Origin: Anaerotignum sp. MSJ-24
GTDB taxonomy: Bacteria > Bacillota > Clostridia > Lachnospirales > Anaerotignaceae
Direction of reading: 5' to 3'
Assembly: GCF_018918145.1 (NCBI RefSeq)
Contig: NZ_JAHLPX010000002.1
Location: 33,099-97,098 of the forward strand
DNA length: 64,000 bases
The notes beneath the pieces are model-generated. The model had not been told where the DNA came from and made no database searches. It worked only from the letters and a program-made list of their open reading frames with translations. A program made the position numbers and the translations under genes. Shown here in pieces: positions 63,524-64,000 of the stretch. Each line of letters starts with the position of its first letter. Within the stretch, counting starts at the first letter, position 1.

Positions 63524-64000
63524 TTAGCTTCTCGGAACGAGAACAATTACAACAACTTCGTTTCCGTATACATATCCTGTTACTGTATACTGGTCTGTAT
63601 TGCTTGCCGTATTGATATTTGTCATTTCATAGCTTTCTACGCCTGTCTTGACATATACCTGTACGTCCTCGCTGAGGTTATATTTCTGTGTCTGGCTTGA
63701 TGCTGTGCCATAGCCGACATTTGTAAGCGATGTTCCGCTAAGTCTGCCGATATATACAAGCTTGCCGTTGTTGAACTGGAAGTATGCCGGGCCTCTTGAT
63801 GCACCGTAGTCATCGCCTGTGAAGGTTGCCTCGCCGGGAACACCGTTGATGAGGTATTTATATGTTATCTGGCAGGTTTCCTCGCCGTCATTGTCATAGC
63901 CTGTTATTATCTTATCCGTATCAACGATAACACCGAACTGCTTGCCTTCGTTGAGTACATCATAAAGTATGAGGTCTGTAATCTCGTTATTGCCGTTTGT
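63524..64000 (-). CDS. Partial surface-protein-like gene, C-terminal end
   Basis: The last 158 codons of a minus-strand gene run in from the window edge and stop at TAA (63524-63526). The product reads TDLILYDVLNEGKQFGVIVD, TDKIITGYDNDGEETCQITY, RLSGTSLTNVGYG and ends GYVYGNEVVVIVLVPRS. The Asn/Gly/Thr/Tyr-rich beta-strand composition and C/G-ending codons suggest a highly expressed, exported protein, of the kind found at the C-terminus of S-layer-homology proteins in Clostridia. The start and any SLH domains lie outside the window, so this is an inference from composition. Confidence 0.7.
   Translation of the reverse strand, partial: TNGNNEITDLILYDVLNEGKQFGVIVDTDKIITGYDNDGEETCQITYKYLINGVPGEATFTGDDYGASRGPAYFQFNNGKLVYIGRLSGTSLTNVGYGTASSQTQKYNLSEDVQVYVKTGVESYEMTNINTASNTDQYTVTGYVYGNEVVVIVLVPRS

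Overview
The window is one stretch of a low-to-moderate-GC chromosome from an anaerobic Clostridia-type Firmicute, probably gut-associated. The evidence is an oxygen-sensitive class III ribonucleotide reductase (NrdD) with NrdR, a two-subunit 2-hydroxyacyl-CoA dehydratase, a YgeW/carbamate kinase pair, a YlmC/YmxH sporulation-family protein, a T-box leader on leuS and strong AGGAGG ribosome binding sites. I cannot name the genus from sequence alone.

Layout. 0-6.5 kb: carbamoyltransferase/carbamate kinase, then an apparent operon of an SPFH protein ending in three zinc ribbons and a membrane-anchored TIR protein. 6.5-9 kb: 2-hydroxyacyl-CoA dehydratase. 10.5-17.1 kb: a minus-strand methionine/one-carbon operon (MetH with its reactivation domain encoded separately, a homocysteine methyltransferase/MTHFR fusion, a PatB-type lyase and a GNAT enzyme), followed by decayed genes (HigB, an EamA fragment, a GNAT fragment), a DJ-1 protein and glyA. 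20.5-30.4 kb: threonine/serine exporter pair, a divergent MATE/Lrp unit, a GT8 glycosyltransferase, FtsH, a TetR-type regulator and a large hybrid sensor kinase.

30.5-33.9 kb is the most unusual region. On the minus strand it holds a compact 427-residue Cas12f-like nuclease, a putative tracrRNA whose anti-repeat pairs with 22 of 24 repeat bases, a 15-repeat CRISPR array, a terminator and a decayed IS200/IS605 tnpA. It has no cas1, cas2 or cas4. A complete type I-C system lies 18 kb away (51.7-63.2 kb): a 50-repeat array, its leader, then cas2-cas1-cas4-cas7-cas8c-cas5-cas3 transcribed toward the array. The two arrays have different repeats but share both repeat termini (GTCGC and TGAAA) and a 10-bp leader/first-repeat junction. 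I infer that the type I-C adaptation proteins may also serve the Cas12f array.

34-51.5 kb is mostly housekeeping: SPFH/NfeD, a MerR gene lacking a normal start codon, T-box-leuS, P1 peptidase, AEC transporter, a dehydrogenase, a HEPN/MNT pair, nrdR, ylmC/ymxH, nrdD behind three NrdR-box-like motifs spaced exactly 30 bp apart, a lipoprotein, a cytidylate-kinase-like protein and a polar amino-acid ABC transporter. A dispersed repeat made of short triloop hairpins occurs at three gene borders, and a separate structured insert near 48 kb is flanked by 27-bp direct repeats. The window ends inside a surface-protein-like gene.
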